Counted from the first letter of the stretch, positions 17,115 through 26,731 are shown. The stretch is 58,166 nt of DNA from CAYSDL01 sp964429875 (GCA_964429875.1 CAYSDL010000004.1:1-58166), one strand, 5' to 3'. The notes: generated by a model from the letters alone, not told the origin. Program-made: numbers and translations.

Positions 17115-17875
17115 ATTGCCTTTCTTTTATTAATAAATGCATCTAATGCTTCATTTCTATCTTCGGAATTTAGAGCAATATTGTAACATTCTCTCTCTAT
17201 AGATAATCCCTCTTTTAATGATTTATTAAAATTTTTATTAATTGATTTTTTAGAAGAAGAAATTGCAATTGGAGCATTACTAATAATGCTAGCAGCAATT
17301 TTATTTGTTTCCAATTTGATAAGTTTATCATCAAATACAAAATTTAAAAAACCATATTTAAGTGCTTGAGTAGAATTGAATTTTTTAGCAGACAATATCC
17401 AATATTTAGCATTTGAATATCCTATTACTTTTGGCAATCTGTATGTACCTCCAGCACCAGGAATGATACCAATACTAACTTCTGGAAAACCAATAATTGA
17501 GTTTTCATTACCAATCCTTAAATCACATGCTAAGGCTAACTCAGCTCCACCACCAAGGCAATAACCATTTATAACACAAATTGTTGGATATTTACAATTT
17601 TCTATTACATTAAAGCAATCATTGAAGTTATCAAGAGCTTTAGAAGCATCAGTCAAAGACATTATTTTACGTTCCTTTAAATCTGCTCCAGCAGAGAAAT
17701 GTTTAACTGAGGATTTAATAATTATTATTCTAATTTTATTATTTGTATTAAATTCTAAGAATAAGTTTTTTAAATCTCTAAGTAAATCAAAGGACAGTGC
17801 ATTAACAGGCTCACGACATAATGTGACTGTGCAAATACCATTATCTTGAAGATCATGTTTAATAAATTTTTCCAT
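17099..17875 (-). CDS. Enoyl-CoA hydratase/isomerase family protein
   Basis: This 258-residue crotonase-fold protein has the oxyanion-hole segment KHFSAGADLKERK (about 60-72) and INGYCLGGGAELALACDLRI. Both catalytic glutamates are present: one in GGGAELA and one in GFPEVSIGIIPGAGGTYRL. It is therefore probably an active hydratase rather than an isomerase. Its position after an acyl-CoA carboxylase beta gene and atuA suggests hydration of a glutaconyl-CoA-type product, as methylglutaconyl-CoA hydratase does in leucine breakdown and AtuE in acyclic terpene use. Substrate assignment is inference from context. Confidence 0.9.
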   Translation of the reverse strand: MEKFIKHDLQDNGICTVTLCREPVNALSFDLLRDLKNLFLEFNTNNKIRIIIIKSSVKHFSAGADLKERKIMSLTDASKALDNFNDCFNVIENCKYPTICVINGYCLGGGAELALACDLRIGNENSIIGFPEVSIGIIPGAGGTYRLPKVIGYSNAKYWILSAKKFNSTQALKYGFLNFVFDDKLIKLETNKIAASIISNAPIAISSSKKSINKNFNKSLKEGLSIERECYNIALNSEDRNEALDAFINKRKAIWKNK

Positions 17876-18210
17876 TATATATGCTCCTTTAAATTGTCAG
17901 GAAAATCTATTTTTAATAATAATAGTTTTTGACCATGGGTTTTACCTTGAGCATCATTTAATAAAGAGTCGCTCCCACCACCTCCTAAACTATCATGTAA
18001 TATGAAATTAAGTGCATTCAGATTGTCAAGTTCATATCTTTTTACATCTCCTTTAACAATATACTCAAAATGTTTTTTTACTGTATGAGTAGTAATATTT
18101 TTTTTTGCCCACATATATGTAAATTTGTTTTTAAAAATTATTCCTACATTAGAATTCTTACCTTTATCACCTGATCGTGTATAAGCTATATCTCTAAGAT
18201 AAATAATCAT
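17875..18210 (-). CDS. AtuA C-terminal-domain protein (stand-alone)
   Basis: This 111-residue protein resembles the C-terminal domain that follows the main AtuA (DUF1446) domain in longer proteins. It has RDIAYTRSGDKGKNSNVGII near the start and the glycine-rich LHDSLGGGGSDSLLNDAQGK near residue 75-95. Here it is a separate gene whose start overlaps the end of the AtuA main-domain gene by 4 nt, so the two products probably form one functional unit. Its stop shares a base with the hydratase start. The biochemical role of AtuA is unsettled. Confidence 0.82.
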   Translation of the reverse strand: MIIYLRDIAYTRSGDKGKNSNVGIIFKNKFTYMWAKKNITTHTVKKHFEYIVKGDVKRYELDNLNALNFILHDSLGGGGSDSLLNDAQGKTHGQKLLLLKIDFPDNLKEHI

Positions 18211-19568
18211 ATTAGACTAACTTTTGTTTTAACTAATGTTTTTGGTATTAAAGTTGGCCAGAATGATATAATTTCTTGAGCTTTTGGTCTTCCTCCTGAA
18301 AACCCAGTTATTCCTGGAGGGCCACTTGTTATTACTGGCGCTATTTGCATTCCAAATGCATTGACATTATTTTTATCTTTATCTTTGACGCTTAATCTTA
18401 ATACTATTTCTGGAATATCAATCATATTATTGCTTTCATTTGAATTAATTTTACTCAATCCTAAATACTCTGTATTTTTTTCTTCATAATAATTTCCATT
18501 ATTATTTAATCGTTCCCAAATAATATTTGCTGTAAGCTTTGCCTTTTCATAAGCATTTGGACCAGATATAGTTAACTGACCAGATGATTTATATCCATTA
18601 AAATAACTTATTGAAACTTTATAAGTGTCAGTAGGAGGAGAACCTTTTACATTATTAATAGATACAGTATTATCTTTATTATCGATAAGATTAAAAGAAG
18701 TAAAATCAACGCAAACATCTGGAGAAATATAGTTATTAGGGTCTCCCATCTCATATAATATTTGTTCACTTACTGTATATTTATTAATTATACCACCACT
18801 TTTAGGGTCCTTGGTGATTTTAAAATTACCAGTTTTATCTATTTCAATTATTGGATACCCAATTCTTTTCATATTATCAACATTTATCCAGTTAGTATGG
18901 TTTCCGCCAGTGCATTGTGCTCCACATTCAATAATATGGCCAGCTAAAGTACCACTTGCTAATTTGTCATAATCATTAATTTTCCAATCAAATTCATAAA
19001 TCATTGGACCCAAACTTAATCCTGGATCAGAAACGCGACCACATAAGACAATATCCGCTCCTAAAGAAAGAGCCTCTGAAATTGTAAAACTGTTAATATA
19101 AACATTAGCTGAACAAATATCATTTTTAATATTTGTAATATTCTCATTTGTATCCATGTTAGTAAAAGAAATACCAGATGAAATATATTTATTTAATTTT
19201 GGCATAATATCATCACCATCAATAACAGCAATTTTTATTTCTCTATTATTTTTTTTTGCAATATCTTTTATGATTTTAGAACATTCATATGGATTAACAC
19301 CACTTGCATTAGTAATTATTTTTATTTTTTTATCAAGAATATCATTAATTTTTTTATCTATCAAATTAATAAAGTCATAAGCATATCCAAGTCGGCTATT
19401 TTTGATCTTTTGTTTTTGCATGATTGACAATGTTACTTCAGCTAAATAATCTAATGTAAGATAGTCAATATTTACATTATCAATTAAATCAACAGGAGCG
19501 TTTGGACTATCGCCCCAAAAACCTTGTCCATTAGCAATTTTAATTATTTTATTAGAATTCATAGTCAT
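18207..19568 (-). CDS. AtuA-family (DUF1446) protein
   Basis: This 453-residue protein resembles the acyclic terpene utilisation protein AtuA. It has the N-terminal IANGQGFWGDSPNAPVDLID, the LDYLAEVTLSIM segment, DIVLCGRVSDPGLSLGPMIY at about 165-184, AGHIIECGAQCTGGNHTNW, and a C-terminal PVITSGPPGITGFSGGRPKA. Such proteins are encoded beside methylcrotonyl- or geranyl-CoA carboxylases and crotonases in bacteria that degrade branched acyl chains. The same neighbours are found here. Enzymatic activity is not established for the family. Overlaps of 4 nt with the genes on both sides indicate tight coupling. Confidence 0.85.
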   Translation of the reverse strand: MTMNSNKIIKIANGQGFWGDSPNAPVDLIDNVNIDYLTLDYLAEVTLSIMQKQKIKNSRLGYAYDFINLIDKKINDILDKKIKIITNASGVNPYECSKIIKDIAKKNNREIKIAVIDGDDIMPKLNKYISSGISFTNMDTNENITNIKNDICSANVYINSFTISEALSLGADIVLCGRVSDPGLSLGPMIYEFDWKINDYDKLASGTLAGHIIECGAQCTGGNHTNWINVDNMKRIGYPIIEIDKTGNFKITKDPKSGGIINKYTVSEQILYEMGDPNNYISPDVCVDFTSFNLIDNKDNTVSINNVKGSPPTDTYKVSISYFNGYKSSGQLTISGPNAYEKAKLTANIIWERLNNNGNYYEEKNTEYLGLSKINSNESNNMIDIPEIVLRLSVKDKDKNNVNAFGMQIAPVITSGPPGITGFSGGRPKAQEIISFWPTLIPKTLVKTKVSLI

Positions 19569-21208
19569 ACTTGCATTACTCCAAAATTTGCTTTTTTAAT
19601 GTCATTTATGTTATTAACAACTTCTAATGATCTAATAATGACATCTCTAGTATCTTTGGGATGTATTATCTCATCGACCCATAGCCTAGCAGCAGCATAT
19701 TTAATATTTGATTGTTCCTTATAATTATTTTTAATTTCATTAATAATATTTTCTTTTTCTTTTTCAGTCACATTTCCAAGTTTAGATATTTTTATTTCTG
19801 ATAATGTTTTTGCTGCTTGATCTCCGCCCATTACAGCTATCTTTGCGGTTGGCCATGCATAAATAAAATTCGGATCATAAGCTTTACCACACATTGCATA
19901 ATTTCCAGCACCATAACTATTACCTATTATTAATGTTATTTTTGGAACAGTTGAGTTTGATACAGCATTAACCATTTTTGCACCATCTTTAGCAATTCCT
20001 GACCATTCAGCATCTTTTCCAACCATAAAACCATTAACATCATGTATAAATAAAATTGGGATTTTATCTTGGTTGCAATTCATTATAAAACGTGCTGCCT
20101 TATCAGCAGAATCATTATAGACAACGCCACCAAGTTGCATTTTTCCATCTGAAGTTTTAACTATTTTTTTTTGATTTGCAACTATACCTATATTAAAACC
20201 ACCAATTTTACTATGACCACAAACTATTGTTTTGCCATAATTTTTTTTGTATTCTTCAAAAATAGAACCATCAACTATTCTAAGTATTACCTCATTAATA
20301 TTATATTGCATTGATGCTGTAAAATCAATGACATTAAATAATTCTTCAATATTTTCTTCATTTTTGACATTGATTTTTGATCGTTTAAATAATGATTTTT
20401 TATTAAAATTTATATGCTCAACTATAGATCTAATTCTGGTGATAGAATCTTGATCATTTTTTTCGTGATAGTCGGCAGTACCACTTATAGATGAGTGTGT
20501 TTTTGCTCCACCTAATGTTTCAGCATCAACTGATTGTCCAATTGCTGCTTTTACTAAAGCTGGACCAGCAAGAAACATGTTTGAACCTTCCGTAATGATA
20601 TATTTATCACACATTACAGGTAAATATGCACCTCCTGCTACACATGGACCCATTACACATGCTATTTGATGAATCCCCTTTGCCGAGATACGTGCATTGT
20701 TATAAAATATTTTCCCAAAATGAGCTTCATCGGGAAATACTTGATCTTGAAGAGGAAGAAAAACACCAGCAGAATCTACTAAATAAATAATAGGAATATT
20801 ATTTTTAATAGCAATATTCTGCATACGTAATGTTTTTTTTAAAGTTATTTCAAAATATGCACCTGCTTTTACAGTTGCATCATTAGCTATAATTACAAAA
20901 TCATGTCCATGTATTCTTCCAATACCACTAACTAAACCTGCTGAGTTAATCGTTCCATATTCATTGTACATGTTATATGACGCAAATTTTCCAAATTCAA
21001 AAAAACTGGTTTTTTCATCTATTAAAAGATGTACTCTCTCTCTAGCTGTCAACCTTCCTTTATCATGATGTTTTTGTATATATATTTTTCCACCACCTAA
21101 ACATATTTTTTTTATATCCTGAATATAATCATTGATAATTTGATTATATTTATTTAAAAATTCATCTTTATATGAAGTTTTATTAATTTTTGTTGTTATT
21201 TTAGTCAT
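19565..21208 (-). CDS. Acyl-CoA carboxylase, carboxyltransferase (beta) subunit
   Basis: This 547-residue protein is of the biotin-dependent carboxyltransferase type. It has both crotonase-like halves: LTARERVHLLIDEKTSFFEF, GPCVAGGAYLPVMCDKYIIT and SSISGTADYHEKND in the first, and GFMVGKDAEWSGIAKDGAKM and NSYGAGNYAMCGKAYDPNFI in the second. The sequence style fits methylcrotonyl/geranyl-CoA carboxylase beta (LiuB/AtuC) better than propionyl-CoA carboxylase, but this is not decisive. The biotin carboxylase/biotin carrier subunit needed for activity is not in the window. It lies between accA and atuA with overlaps of 8 and 4 nt. Confidence 0.9.
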   Translation of the reverse strand: MTKITTKINKTSYKDEFLNKYNQIINDYIQDIKKICLGGGKIYIQKHHDKGRLTARERVHLLIDEKTSFFEFGKFASYNMYNEYGTINSAGLVSGIGRIHGHDFVIIANDATVKAGAYFEITLKKTLRMQNIAIKNNIPIIYLVDSAGVFLPLQDQVFPDEAHFGKIFYNNARISAKGIHQIACVMGPCVAGGAYLPVMCDKYIITEGSNMFLAGPALVKAAIGQSVDAETLGGAKTHSSISGTADYHEKNDQDSITRIRSIVEHINFNKKSLFKRSKINVKNEENIEELFNVIDFTASMQYNINEVILRIVDGSIFEEYKKNYGKTIVCGHSKIGGFNIGIVANQKKIVKTSDGKMQLGGVVYNDSADKAARFIMNCNQDKIPILFIHDVNGFMVGKDAEWSGIAKDGAKMVNAVSNSTVPKITLIIGNSYGAGNYAMCGKAYDPNFIYAWPTAKIAVMGGDQAAKTLSEIKISKLGNVTEKEKENIINEIKNNYKEQSNIKYAAARLWVDEIIHPKDTRDVIIRSLEVVNNINDIKKANFGVMQV

Positions 21209-22166
21209 TAACTTGTTTTATAACTCCAATATCATCATATTTTTTTAATCTTTTATTTAACAAATCCTCAATACTTAAAATACGTAATAGTTTGATTTCA
21301 TTAAGAATTTTATTTTTAACGTTTTCAAAAACCATAATTGGGTCATGATGTGCTCCTCCAAATGGCTCTTTAATAATATCGTCTGCGATTCCCATATCAA
21401 ATAAATCTGTAGAACTTACTTTCATCGAATCAGCAGCTTCAGAAGACTTCGAAGTATCACGAAATAAAATGGAAGCACAACCTTCTGGAGATATAACAGA
21501 ATACCATGTATATTCAAGACATAGAATTTTATCAGATAATCCTATAGCAAGTGCACCTCCTGATGCGCCCTCACCTATTACTATAGAAATAATAGGCACG
21601 TTTAGCGAAGACATAACAAATAGATTGTCAGCTATTGCTTGTGATTGTCCTCTTTCTTCAGCACCAATTCCTGGATATGCTCCTGGAGTATCAATTAATG
21701 TAACTATTGGTAAATTAAATTTTTCTGCAATTTTCATAATTCTAAGAGCTTTACGATATCCTTCAGGTTTTGGCATTCCAAAATTTCTAAATAATTTATC
21801 CTTTGTATTTTTGCCTTTTTCTTGAGCCACAATTACACATTTAATATCTCCTATTAATGAAAAACCAGCAATAATTGAAGGATCATCAGCAAATTTCCTA
21901 TCTCCATGAATTTCAACCCATTCATCGCAGAAATAATTAATATAGTCATTAGCATGTGGCCTTTGGGGGTGCCTTGCAATTTGAATTTTTTCCCAACGAG
22001 TTAAATTATTATATATTCTTTTCTTTTCATTTTCTAATTGAAAATTTAAACTTGTGATAGAATCACTTAAATCAATATCACTTGTTGAATTGGTGTTTTT
22101 TAATTCAAGTATTTTATCTTCAATATCTTTTATAGGTTTTTCGAAATCTAAAATATATTTTGACAT
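21201..22166 (-). CDS. accA: Acetyl-CoA carboxylase carboxyltransferase subunit alpha
   Basis: AccA is one half of the carboxyltransferase that makes malonyl-CoA for fatty-acid synthesis. The 321-residue length is normal. Motifs are LDFEKPIKDIEDKILELKN at the N-terminus, WEKIQIARHPQRPHANDYI, GDRKFADDPSIIAGF, FNLPIVTLIDTPGAYPGIGA and IGEGASGGALAIGLSDKILC. accD is not nearby. It follows the glycosyltransferase gene by 5 nt and overlaps the carboxylase beta gene by 8 nt. Confidence 0.97.
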   Translation of the reverse strand: MSKYILDFEKPIKDIEDKILELKNTNSTSDIDLSDSITSLNFQLENEKKRIYNNLTRWEKIQIARHPQRPHANDYINYFCDEWVEIHGDRKFADDPSIIAGFSLIGDIKCVIVAQEKGKNTKDKLFRNFGMPKPEGYRKALRIMKIAEKFNLPIVTLIDTPGAYPGIGAEERGQSQAIADNLFVMSSLNVPIISIVIGEGASGGALAIGLSDKILCLEYTWYSVISPEGCASILFRDTSKSSEAADSMKVSSTDLFDMGIADDIIKEPFGGAHHDPIMVFENVKNKILNEIKLLRILSIEDLLNKRLKKYDDIGVIKQVND

Positions 22167-22171
22167 TATTT

Positions 22172-22975
22172 TTATTTAAATATGATTATTAACGAAATAA
22201 AACAGATTAATAATACAATTTTATACTTTTTATAATATTTTAATATAAATTTAAACATTGACATATAAAAATTAAACAAAACAAATATTTTATTTTTATA
22301 GTTTGAACTAGCACCTTTGTAATGAATGATTTTTGAATTTGGATTATATATAACTTTATATTGATTCCCCTTCATTCTGTAACAAAAATCTGTATCTTCA
22401 AAATAAAGAAAAAACCTTTCATCAAATCCATTTAATTTATCGTATATACTTTTTTTAAACATCATGCAACAACCACTTACCGCATCTACTTCATAAATTT
22501 TATTTTTTTCAATGTCTATATAGTTATAAGGGTTCTTTTTAGTTAATTTTATTTTATTGAAATATTTTATTAATATTGTAGATGTTGTTGGGAATGCCCG
22601 TCTAGATGATAATTGAAAAGACATGTCAACATTTAGAATCTTTGCACCGACGACACCAACGTCCTGATAATAATTAAATGTATTTTTTAGATTAGATATG
22701 CTATCACTATATAATATAGTATCTGGATTAAGAGAAAGTATATAATTTCCCTTAGATATTGATATACAATAATTTAAAGCTTTAGAATAACCAATATTAT
22801 CTTTTGAATTTATAATTTTATAACTTTTTATAGAATTATCTTTATAATAATCACTTGAATTATTAAATAAAATAATTTCATAATCTTTTTTTTCTGAAAA
22901 ATTCTTTTCGATAGAATCAATGCATTTTGTTATATATTTTTTTGAATTATATAAAATTATTATTATACTAATCAA
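22172..22975 (-). CDS. Family 2 glycosyltransferase (rhamnosyltransferase-like)
   Basis: This 267-residue GT-A protein has ISIIIILYNSKKYITKCIDS at the N-terminus, the nucleotide-binding ILSLNPDTIL stretch (DXD equivalent, about residue 80), and the acceptor-site motif GFDERFFLYFEDTDFCYRMK typical of WbbL-like rhamnosyltransferases. A hydrophobic C-terminal segment may attach it to the membrane. It overlaps the upstream polyprenol-phosphate glycosyltransferase gene by 8 nt and lies close to rfbD, so a role in a rhamnose-containing surface glycan is plausible but inferred. Confidence 0.88.
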   Translation of the reverse strand: MISIIIILYNSKKYITKCIDSIEKNFSEKKDYEIILFNNSSDYYKDNSIKSYKIINSKDNIGYSKALNYCISISKGNYILSLNPDTILYSDSISNLKNTFNYYQDVGVVGAKILNVDMSFQLSSRRAFPTTSTILIKYFNKIKLTKKNPYNYIDIEKNKIYEVDAVSGCCMMFKKSIYDKLNGFDERFFLYFEDTDFCYRMKGNQYKVIYNPNSKIIHYKGASSNYKNKIFVLFNFYMSMFKFILKYYKKYKIVLLICFISLIIIFK

Positions 22976-23687
22976 AATTAGCTCTTAGTATCTTTTTAAA
23001 TCTTAGATATGGGACCATAAGAATTGCTTCAAAAATTATTCTTTTTGACATTTTTGATTCTCCAACTGTTCGATCAGTGAAAATTATAGGTATTTCTTTA
23101 ATATCAAAATTTTTCATCCATAATAAAAAATTTATTTCAATTTGAAAAGAATAGCCTTCGCTTTTAATTTTATCAAGATTGATTGTTTTTAATGCATCAA
23201 CACTTATACATTTATAACCACCCGTACTATCTAATATTGGGAAACCAATAATTACTCTTGAATACAAATTTGCAAAATAACTTAATATTAAACGTGTTAT
23301 TGGCCAGTTTATTATTCTTATTCCTTTAATATATCTACTACCAATAACTAAGTCATAACTATTTGAATAATCAATTAATTTAATAATATCCTTTGGGTCA
23401 TGTGATAAATCAGCATCAATTTGAATTACTTTTTTATAATTTTTATCAATAGCATACTTAAAACCCGTACAATAAGCACTTCCTAAACCCATTTTGTTAT
23501 TACGATTTAACAAAATTGTATTTTTGTCAGCATATTCTGCTACTATATTTGCAGTATTGTCAGGAGAATTGTCATCAATAACTAAAATATCATCATTTAT
23601 ATTTAATGATCTAATTTTTTTAATTATTGTTATAATGTTACTAGCTTCATTATATGTTGGAATTATTATTAATGTATTATTACTCAT
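22968..23687 (-). CDS. Polyprenol-phosphate mannosyltransferase-like glycosyltransferase
   Basis: This 239-residue GT2 protein resembles dolichol-phosphate mannose synthase (DPM1/Ppm1). Motifs are LIIIPTYNEASNIITIIKKI, ILVIDDNSPDNTANIVAEY, MGLGSAYCTGFKYAI, VIQIDADLSHDPKDI, VIGSRYIKG and FTDRTVGESKMSKRIIFEAI. It lacks the extra membrane domain of longer relatives. It transfers a hexose from a nucleotide sugar to a lipid carrier at the cytoplasmic face. It begins 1 nt after rfbD. The sugar cannot be determined from sequence. Confidence 0.9.
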   Translation of the reverse strand: MSNNTLIIIPTYNEASNIITIIKKIRSLNINDDILVIDDNSPDNTANIVAEYADKNTILLNRNNKMGLGSAYCTGFKYAIDKNYKKVIQIDADLSHDPKDIIKLIDYSNSYDLVIGSRYIKGIRIINWPITRLILSYFANLYSRVIIGFPILDSTGGYKCISVDALKTINLDKIKSEGYSFQIEINFLLWMKNFDIKEIPIIFTDRTVGESKMSKRIIFEAILMVPYLRFKKILRANFD

Positions 23688-23688
23688 A

Positions 23689-24540
23689 TTAAAAAATATT
23701 ATTAAATGATTGTTCTGATGTTAGCAATGTACAGTCTAGATGACTTTGTATTTTATCACAATTAAGTGAAGTATTAAATGGTCTTTTAGATTTTTGCTGA
23801 AGTTGATCAGTAGAAATTCGGTTTATATATTCTTTATTTAAATTAAAATAATTAGCTATTTTAATTCCAAAGTCATACCTACTTACAATGTCTAATGAAC
23901 CATAATGATAAATACCATTTAGATCCATTAAAATAGATTCTAATATAATGTTAGCAAAATTTAAACAATTTGTTGGATTACTTATCTGATCATCAACAAG
24001 ATATATATTTTTATTATTTTTTAAAGATTCATGCACATACATAAAAAAGTTATTACCAATATCAGAATAAATTACATTTGGCCGAAAAATTAAATAGTTA
24101 TTTTTTTCACATCCGATAAGATAATTTTCTGATTCTAGTTTTGTCTTTCCATAATAATTTATTGGATATGTATAGTCATTTTCTTCATACGGCTTTTCAC
24201 TTTTTCCATCAAAAACGTAATCTGACGATATGTGTATTAATTTAGTGTGTTTACTACTATATCTTATTAAATTTTTAACTCCATTAACGTTAACATCATG
24301 GCATTTTTTTTTATTGGTGTTTGCTTTCTCAACATTTGTATAAGCTGCACAATTAATAATAACATCAGGATTATATTCATTTAAAATTTTTTTCACTTGA
24401 CTACTATTAGTTATGTCTAAATGTATATAATTTTTAATATGCAAAGAAGTTGGGATAAATGAAAAGTTAAACTTTTTTAATGATAATATCTTCGTCCCTA
24501 ATTGACCATTTGATCCAGTTATAAGAACTTTCTTAGTCAC
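23689..24540 (-). CDS. rfbD: dTDP-4-dehydrorhamnose reductase
   Basis: This 283-residue short-chain dehydrogenase of the RmlD type catalyses the last step of dTDP-L-rhamnose synthesis. It has the Rossmann motif VLITGSNGQLGTKIL, DVIINCAAYTNVEKA, the Ser-Tyr-Lys core with HISSDYVFDGKSEKPYEEND and YYGKTKLESENYLI, and the late KSKRPFNTSLNCDKI substrate segment. rfbA, B and C are not in the window. It overlaps purE by 8 nt and is followed by two glycosyltransferases. Confidence 0.92.
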   Translation of the reverse strand: MTKKVLITGSNGQLGTKILSLKKFNFSFIPTSLHIKNYIHLDITNSSQVKKILNEYNPDVIINCAAYTNVEKANTNKKKCHDVNVNGVKNLIRYSSKHTKLIHISSDYVFDGKSEKPYEENDYTYPINYYGKTKLESENYLIGCEKNNYLIFRPNVIYSDIGNNFFMYVHESLKNNKNIYLVDDQISNPTNCLNFANIILESILMDLNGIYHYGSLDIVSRYDFGIKIANYFNLNKEYINRISTDQLQQKSKRPFNTSLNCDKIQSHLDCTLLTSEQSFNNIF

Positions 24541-25009
24541 TTATTTTGAAGCCATTTTTTCTAAAATGATCTAATTTTTTTAATATAGAGTTACTACTTA
24601 ATGATAATATTTCAGCAGACAATATAGCTGCGTTAATAGCTCCCGACTTCCCCACAGCAACTGTAGCAACAGGTAATCCTTTTGGCATTTGAACCGTTGC
24701 TAACAATGAATCAAGTCCATCAACAACGCCACCTTTTAAAGGAACACCAATAACAGGCAAAGAACTATGTGCTTTTAAAGCTCCAGCTAAATGAGCTGCC
24801 ATTCCTGCACTACCAATTAATATAGAATATCCTCTGCCTCTTGCATTAGAAGCAAATTCTGCTACTTCTCCAGGATTTCTATGTGCAGACATTACATATA
24901 TTTCACAGTCAATATTGAAATAGTCAAAATATTGCTGACAATGGTTAATTGTATCTCTATCGCTTTCACTTCCTATCAAAAATGCAACTTTATTATTCAT
25001 ATGTATCAA
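24533..25009 (-). CDS. purE: N5-carboxyaminoimidazole ribonucleotide mutase (PurE)
   Basis: PurE class I moves the carboxyl group of N5-CAIR to give CAIR in purine synthesis. The 158-residue protein has AFLIGSESDRDTINHCQQYF, the catalytic-region YVMSAHRNPGEVAEFA, SILIGSAGMAAHLAGALKAH and PVIGVPLKGGVVDGLDSLLA. The partner purK is not nearby. It overlaps the lipoprotein gene by 17 nt and rfbD by 8 nt. Confidence 0.97.
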   Translation of the reverse strand: MIHMNNKVAFLIGSESDRDTINHCQQYFDYFNIDCEIYVMSAHRNPGEVAEFASNARGRGYSILIGSAGMAAHLAGALKAHSSLPVIGVPLKGGVVDGLDSLLATVQMPKGLPVATVAVGKSGAINAAILSAEILSLSSNSILKKLDHFRKNGFKISD

Positions 25010-25940
25010 CCTTTGTTTTAGTTATAATAGTTTCTAACTGTTTTAATAATGGTAGCTTAACTTTGCCTGGATTGCTGACAAATCCACTAATTAAAATTAC
25101 TTCTTTATTACTCACATTTTCAAATACATATGAAAAAAAAGGACCACCAGTATCAGAAACATCATAATCATAAATTCCTTGCATAATAATATAATTATCA
25201 TCTTTAATAATTTTTTTATAAAGATCATTAATATGTAAACCTTCTATATTGTTTTCAATTTTTGATTTAAAAAGGTTCCAATACTTATTATTATGATTAA
25301 CTTTTATTTTATTTATAACTATCCATCTATAAGGATAACCTCTTCCTATCCAAAGAAAATCATTCTCGTTTTTGATGATTTTATAATTAATATCAATGTG
25401 CATGTTGAAATTAAATTTTTGTTCAATTTCAGTTATTATACTATCGTTTAATTCTGGTTCAAGATTTTTTATAATATTATTTGAAATATTATCATCTATC
25501 TCTTCGTTAATCCAATCCAAATTACTCGAAATAATTTTATTTAAATGATTAGAATCATGAGCATTTATAGATATAATTTTTTGCCCCATTGCATAAACGT
25601 CAGTCAAAACGAAGATATCTTCTTTATAAATATTATAAAATTTTTTATTTAATAAATCAATTGTGGAGTCAGCAGGATGCTTTAATGATATTATCATTAT
25701 ATTTTTATAATTCATATAATCATTGAAATCAATTGGACTTATCCAGTTATTATTATATATTGTTTCTTCAATCGGTGTATTTATATAATTATTAATTACA
25801 TTCGATAAGGATAAAGAAACAAATTCCCTATCTTCTTCCGATGATATAATTATAAGTTCATTATTATCACCAATTGCATCAGAAAGTGAATTGCATGAGA
25901 ATAAGAAATATAGTATAAAAATTATATTTTTTTTCTGCAT
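24993..25940 (-). CDS. Putative lipoprotein, DUF4837-like
   Basis: This 315-residue protein starts with a lipoprotein signal (IIFILYFLFSCNSL; lipobox Cys at residue 16). Its overall plan, with an N-terminal IIISSEEDREFV, a central FLWIGRGYPYRWIVI and a C-terminal GGPFFSYVFEN plus ILISGFVSNPGKVKLPLLKQ, is like the DUF4837 lipoproteins of Bacteroidetes and relatives, which have no known function. The lgt gene that would lipidate it is two genes upstream in the same operon. The family label is tentative; the lipoprotein call is firmer. Confidence 0.7.
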   Translation of the reverse strand: MQKKNIIFILYFLFSCNSLSDAIGDNNELIIISSEEDREFVSLSLSNVINNYINTPIEETIYNNNWISPIDFNDYMNYKNIMIISLKHPADSTIDLLNKKFYNIYKEDIFVLTDVYAMGQKIISINAHDSNHLNKIISSNLDWINEEIDDNISNNIIKNLEPELNDSIITEIEQKFNFNMHIDINYKIIKNENDFLWIGRGYPYRWIVINKIKVNHNNKYWNLFKSKIENNIEGLHINDLYKKIIKDDNYIIMQGIYDYDVSDTGGPFFSYVFENVSNKEVILISGFVSNPGKVKLPLLKQLETIITKTKVDTYE

Positions 25941-26731
25941 ATATATAAATAAGATGATGAAATACCATCGTTTAAATAAATATTAATTAAGGATATAGCA
26001 AGGTAAGGAATAATTAATAATTTTTTTTTAAATGAACTAGTGGAACTTAAATAAATATTAAAACATGTATCTTGATACATGGAAACTTTATTTTCAACAT
26101 TAAAGTTGAATCTATTTACATATTTTTCTAAGGTAGTTGCATTAAAATGATATAAATGTCGCGGAATATCATACGCTATCCACATTTCATCGAAATACTT
26201 TTTTTCATATGCCTCAACATTAGGGCATGCAATCATCAAATAACCATCATCTTTTAATTTTGAGATTAAGACAGGCAGTATATCATTTATTTCGTGAATA
26301 TGTTCAATTGAATGCCACATTGTTATTAAATCTAATGAGCTATTACTTATTTCATTTAAATTATTTATATCCGATTTAGCATATCTATCATATGATAAAG
26401 AATTCCATCCTTTAGAATTTAAGAAGGTTGAAAAATTTGAGTTCCCTGAGCCTACATCTAGATGTTTTCCTTTAATATGGAGAACTTTTTTTATTTTTTT
26501 ATATTTCCAATAAAAAGAAAGTTTTTGAAATATGTTTTCTATGAATGTTGTATATTTTTTATGAGGTATATAATCTTCTAAATAATATTGTTTTATTTCC
26601 AGCTCATCTGGACGTGGATTAAGGTAGATAAAACTACATTCACATTGAACTAATCTAAATTTATTATCAGAAAATTCTTTATATAATTTATTTTTTGAAG
26701 AGTTGCATATAATGCAATCATAATTTTCCAT
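25922..26731 (-). CDS. Class I SAM-dependent methyltransferase with N-terminal zinc-ribbon motif
   Basis: This 269-residue protein opens with a Cys pair (YDCIICNSSKNKLYKEF) and a further Cys pair CECSFIYLNPRPDE, a layout common in methyltransferases that act on sugar or cell-surface precursors. The SAM motif HLDVGSGNSNFSTFLNSKGW is at about 88-107, followed by DLITMWHSIEHIHEINDI and DDGYLMIACPN. The C-terminus is hydrophobic. The substrate is unknown; the nearby rfbD and glycosyltransferases favour a glycan-related role. It shares one base with the lgt stop. Confidence 0.85.
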   Translation of the reverse strand: MENYDCIICNSSKNKLYKEFSDNKFRLVQCECSFIYLNPRPDELEIKQYYLEDYIPHKKYTTFIENIFQKLSFYWKYKKIKKVLHIKGKHLDVGSGNSNFSTFLNSKGWNSLSYDRYAKSDINNLNEISNSSLDLITMWHSIEHIHEINDILPVLISKLKDDGYLMIACPNVEAYEKKYFDEMWIAYDIPRHLYHFNATTLEKYVNRFNFNVENKVSMYQDTCFNIYLSSTSSFKKKLLIIPYLAISLINIYLNDGISSSYLYICRKKI

